The notes under the pieces were generated by a model, which saw only the letters and a list, made by a program, of their open reading frames with translations, was not told the origin of the DNA and ran no database searches. The position numbers and the translations under genes were made by a program. Below are positions 13,918 to 15,727 of a stretch of 15,727 nucleotides of DNA, one piece after another (within the stretch, counting starts at the first letter, position 1; every line of letters begins with the position of its first letter). Source of the stretch: DASVDE01 sp035558955 (lineage in GTDB: Bacteria > Actinomycetota > Thermoleophilia > Solirubrobacterales > 70-9); the NCBI GenBank assembly GCA_035558955.1, contig DATMBX010000117.1, positions 1-15,727 on the forward strand. The letters are read 5' to 3'.

Positions 13918-14514
13918 CTACGCCTCGAGCCAGGCGCCGGCGGGGCCGAGGTTGCGCACCGGCGTCTCGCCGATCCTGCTCTCGCATCCCCAGGACTCGT
14001 GAATGTGGCCGCAGACCGCGAGGCGGGGCGCCTTCTCCTCGATCGCCCGCAGCAGCGCCTCGCTGCCGAAGTGCATCCCGTCGCCGGCCGTGTCGCAGTG
14101 GCCACGCGGAGGCGAGTGAAGGACGAGGACGGCGTCCCGGGGGCAGGGGGCGAGCATCGCGGCGGCGGCCTCGTCGTCGAGGTCGAAGCTCCAGTCCCAG
14201 GGGGTGACCGGGACGCCCGCGCCGAGGCCGAAGAACTCGACCCCCTCGATCGTCGCGCCGCCGCCGTGTAGGACCGTGGCCGCCTCCCAGCCGGTGGACG
14301 CCGCTCGCAGCGCCTCCTCGGTCTCGTTGTTGCCGGGGACGAGGACGGTGGGGGCCTCGATTCCCGACAAGGCGCCGATCGTCTCCTCCAGCCCTTCGTG
14401 CACGGAGGCGAAGTCGCCGGCGCCGATCACGACGTCGGCGTCGGCCGACATCTCGACCAGCGCCGCCGCTTGCGCCATGTCCCGGTGCAGATCGCTGAAG
14501 GCGAGAATCCTCAC
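13918..14514 (-). CDS. Calcineurin-like metallophosphoesterase
   Basis: A 198-residue hydrolase with the binuclear metal motifs in order: FSDLHRD (Asp8, His10), GAGDFAS (Asp34), VPGNNE (Asn62, Asn63, Glu64), VLHSPPRGHCD and VCGHIHES. In many family members the GNH(D/E) motif has His where this one has Asn63; GNN and GNC variants are known in the YfcE-like branch, so activity is not excluded. The product has no signal peptide, so it is probably cytoplasmic and acts on a phosphodiester or phosphoester of unknown identity. The start is GTG 14514, with TTAGG about eight bases upstream. It is divergent from the small membrane protein gene, with a 51-base shared promoter region. Confidence 0.88.
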   Translation of the reverse strand: MRILAFSDLHRDMAQAAALVEMSADADVVIGAGDFASVHEGLEETIGALSGIEAPTVLVPGNNETEEALRAASTGWEAATVLHGGGATIEGVEFFGLGAGVPVTPWDWSFDLDDEAAAAMLAPCPRDAVLVLHSPPRGHCDTAGDGMHFGSEALLRAIEEKAPRLAVCGHIHESWGCESRIGETPVRNLGPAGAWLEA

Positions 14515-14565
14515 CGCTCAAACCTAACGCCATCGGCGGGCTGTTTCGATAGTCTCGCCGCCGTC

Positions 14566-14739
14566 ATGCCCCCCGTCTTCTGGCTCGGCCTCGGCATCGC
14601 CGCCTTCTCCGTCCTCATCGGGCTGATCGCGGGCGTCAAATCACGCACCACCGGCGCTCGGGCCGGCCTCGCCATCGGCGCCTACCTCGGCGTTATGGCG
14701 GCCTTCCCGCTGCTCGCCATCGGCCTGGCGACGAGCTAG
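14566..14739 (+). CDS. Small two-helix membrane protein of unknown function
   Basis: A 57-residue protein that is almost entirely hydrophobic: helix one WLGLGIAAFSVLIGLIAGV, a short basic loop KSRTTGARAG, helix two LAIGAYLGVMAAFPLLAIGLA. I do not recognise a family. Codon use matches the neighbours. A TAGTCT at 14550-14555 could be a -10 element with a nearly leaderless start. Its stop is two bases before the GTG of the MBL-fold gene, so the two are likely co-transcribed. The longer frame opening upstream at 14398 is antisense to the phosphoesterase and is not part of it. Confidence 0.65.
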   Translation: MPPVFWLGLGIAAFSVLIGLIAGVKSRTTGARAGLAIGAYLGVMAAFPLLAIGLATS

Positions 14740-14741
14740 CC

Positions 14742-15727
14742 GTGAAGGCCGAGGTCCGCGGCGAGCGGACGCTGCCCGGCGTCTGGCGTCTGCGCCTACC
14801 TCTGCCCTGGCCCGGGGTCCCGCACGGCAACGCCTGGGCGATCGCCGCCGACGGCGGCATCGTCCTCTTCGACACCGGGATCGGCGGCAGGGACCGGCTG
14901 CGCCAGTTCGACCTCGCCCTCGCGCAGACGGGGCACGGCCTTGAGGACGTGCGCCTGCTCGTCTGCACCCATTCCCACATCGACCACTACGGCCTCGCCG
15001 CGCCGATCGCCGAGGCGGCCGGCTGCGAGCTGTGGATGCACCCGGCCTGGGAGCACGTCCGCATCCTCGCCGACGATCCCGGCGCGGCTTTGGAGCAGCG
15101 GCTCGAGGTCGCCCGCCAGAGCGGCGTCCCGCCGGCCGCCCTGGAGCGCTACCGCGAGTCCCGCGAGGGCGACGACGACCCCGGAATCGATGCGATCGTG
15201 GAGCCCGACCGCGACCTGCTCCCCGGGGTCGAGGTGGAGACGGACCTCGGCGCCTGGCAGGTGTACGAGACCCCCGGCCACGCGCCCTCCCACGTCGTCC
15301 TGCATCAGCCCGAGCGCAAGCTGATGATCTCCGGCGACCACCTGCTGGGCCGCACCGTCCTCTTCTTCGACCATGGCCACACACCCGACCCCGTCGGCGA
15401 GTTCCTGCGCGGCCTCGACGAGGTCGAGCCCCTTGACGTCGACCTCGTCCTACCCGGCCACGGGCGACCCTTTCGCGATCCGGAGGCGAAGATCGCCGAG
15501 AGCCGGCGCCAGGTCGGCGAGCTGCTCGGCAAAGTGCGCGAGTCGCTCGCCGGCGCGGAGAAGAAGACCGCCTTCGAGATCGTCGGCGACATCGTCGGCG
15601 CCGAGAACCTCAACACGCCGGTCAGCGCCTGGGTCCTGCAGATCGTCCTCTCCTGCCTGGATCACCTGGCGATCCTCGGCGAGGTCGCGGTGGTCGAGGG
15701 AACCGATCCGCAGCAGTGGGCTAGCCT
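14742..15727 (+). CDS. Metallo-beta-lactamase-fold hydrolase, 3' end beyond window
   Basis: An open frame of 328 codons that runs off the right edge. The MBL fold is shown by IVLFDTGIGG, the metal site THSHIDHYG (His77, His79, Asp81, His82), ETPGHAPSHVV, MISGDHLLG and LVLPGHGRPF. A C-terminal helical stretch (ESRRQVGELLGKVRESLAGAEKKTAFEIVGDIVG) looks like the winged-helix or LACTB2-type extension seen in glyoxalase II-like and RNase-like members. The substrate could be a thioester, a lactone or an RNA end and cannot be named. The GTG start follows the small membrane gene by two bases. A GAG four to six bases before it is the only ribosome-site hint. Confidence 0.9.
   Translation, partial: MKAEVRGERTLPGVWRLRLPLPWPGVPHGNAWAIAADGGIVLFDTGIGGRDRLRQFDLALAQTGHGLEDVRLLVCTHSHIDHYGLAAPIAEAAGCELWMHPAWEHVRILADDPGAALEQRLEVARQSGVPPAALERYRESREGDDDPGIDAIVEPDRDLLPGVEVETDLGAWQVYETPGHAPSHVVLHQPERKLMISGDHLLGRTVLFFDHGHTPDPVGEFLRGLDEVEPLDVDLVLPGHGRPFRDPEAKIAESRRQVGELLGKVRESLAGAEKKTAFEIVGDIVGAENLNTPVSAWVLQIVLSCLDHLAILGEVAVVEGTDPQQWAS

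Noticed and set aside
14641..15384. Minus-strand open frames opposite the MBL-fold gene
   Set aside because: The plus strand carries an ordered set of metallo-beta-lactamase motifs; the antisense frames are Arg/Gly-rich shadows.

Overview
The window reads as chromosomal DNA from a high-G+C actinobacterium. Most genes are roughly 70% G+C with strongly GC-ending codons, starts include GTG and TTG, and many genes are packed with 4-base overlaps. The topA-tmk-holB order, DUF2304/glycosyltransferase pair and sequence style would fit a deep-branching class such as Thermoleophilia. That placement is an inference from gene content and cannot be proved here.

Layout, left to right. (1) A 5'-complete, 3'-cut class II (B12-dependent) ribonucleotide reductase on the minus strand, divergent from a hemolysin III/PAQR-like membrane protein. 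(2) A minus-strand siroheme-synthase-type precorrin-2 dehydrogenase with an unusual Cys-rich N-terminus. (3) A compositionally distinct island, about 3134-5636 and roughly 55-57% G+C in sampled lines. It holds an XRE/ImmA-IrrE metallopeptidase overlapping a PIN-domain gene on the minus strand. Divergent to these is an unknown gene that appears to be split by two compensating frame lesions. The 90-base divergent promoter carries two copies of an ATGC-N7-GCAT palindrome, and a 13-bp hairpin closes the island. (4) A minus-strand NAD-dependent sugar epimerase, divergent from a replication cluster on the plus strand: topoisomerase I of the archaeal type, thymidylate kinase (tmk) and DNA polymerase III delta' (holB). 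(5) A minus-strand pair, a family 2 glycosyltransferase followed by a DUF2304 membrane protein with an ATGA overlap. (6) A plus-strand two-component pair, histidine kinase then OmpR-type regulator, also with an ATGA overlap. (7) A minus-strand metallophosphoesterase, divergent from a tiny membrane protein and an MBL-fold hydrolase that runs off the right edge.

Most of the window is housekeeping: deoxynucleotide supply (nrdJ, tmk), DNA topology and replication (topA, holB), cell-envelope sugar chemistry, and signalling. The accessory part is the island in (3). It has the layout of a toxin-antitoxin or stress-response switch: a DNA-binding protein fused to a protease, a translationally coupled putative nuclease, and a shared operator region facing a gene of unknown function. 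It is the best candidate for an undescribed system here, but the divergent gene looks damaged in this copy, or the assembly has indels in it.

There are no tRNA, rRNA, CRISPR or insertion-sequence features that I can support, and no gene-free stretch longer than 300 bases.
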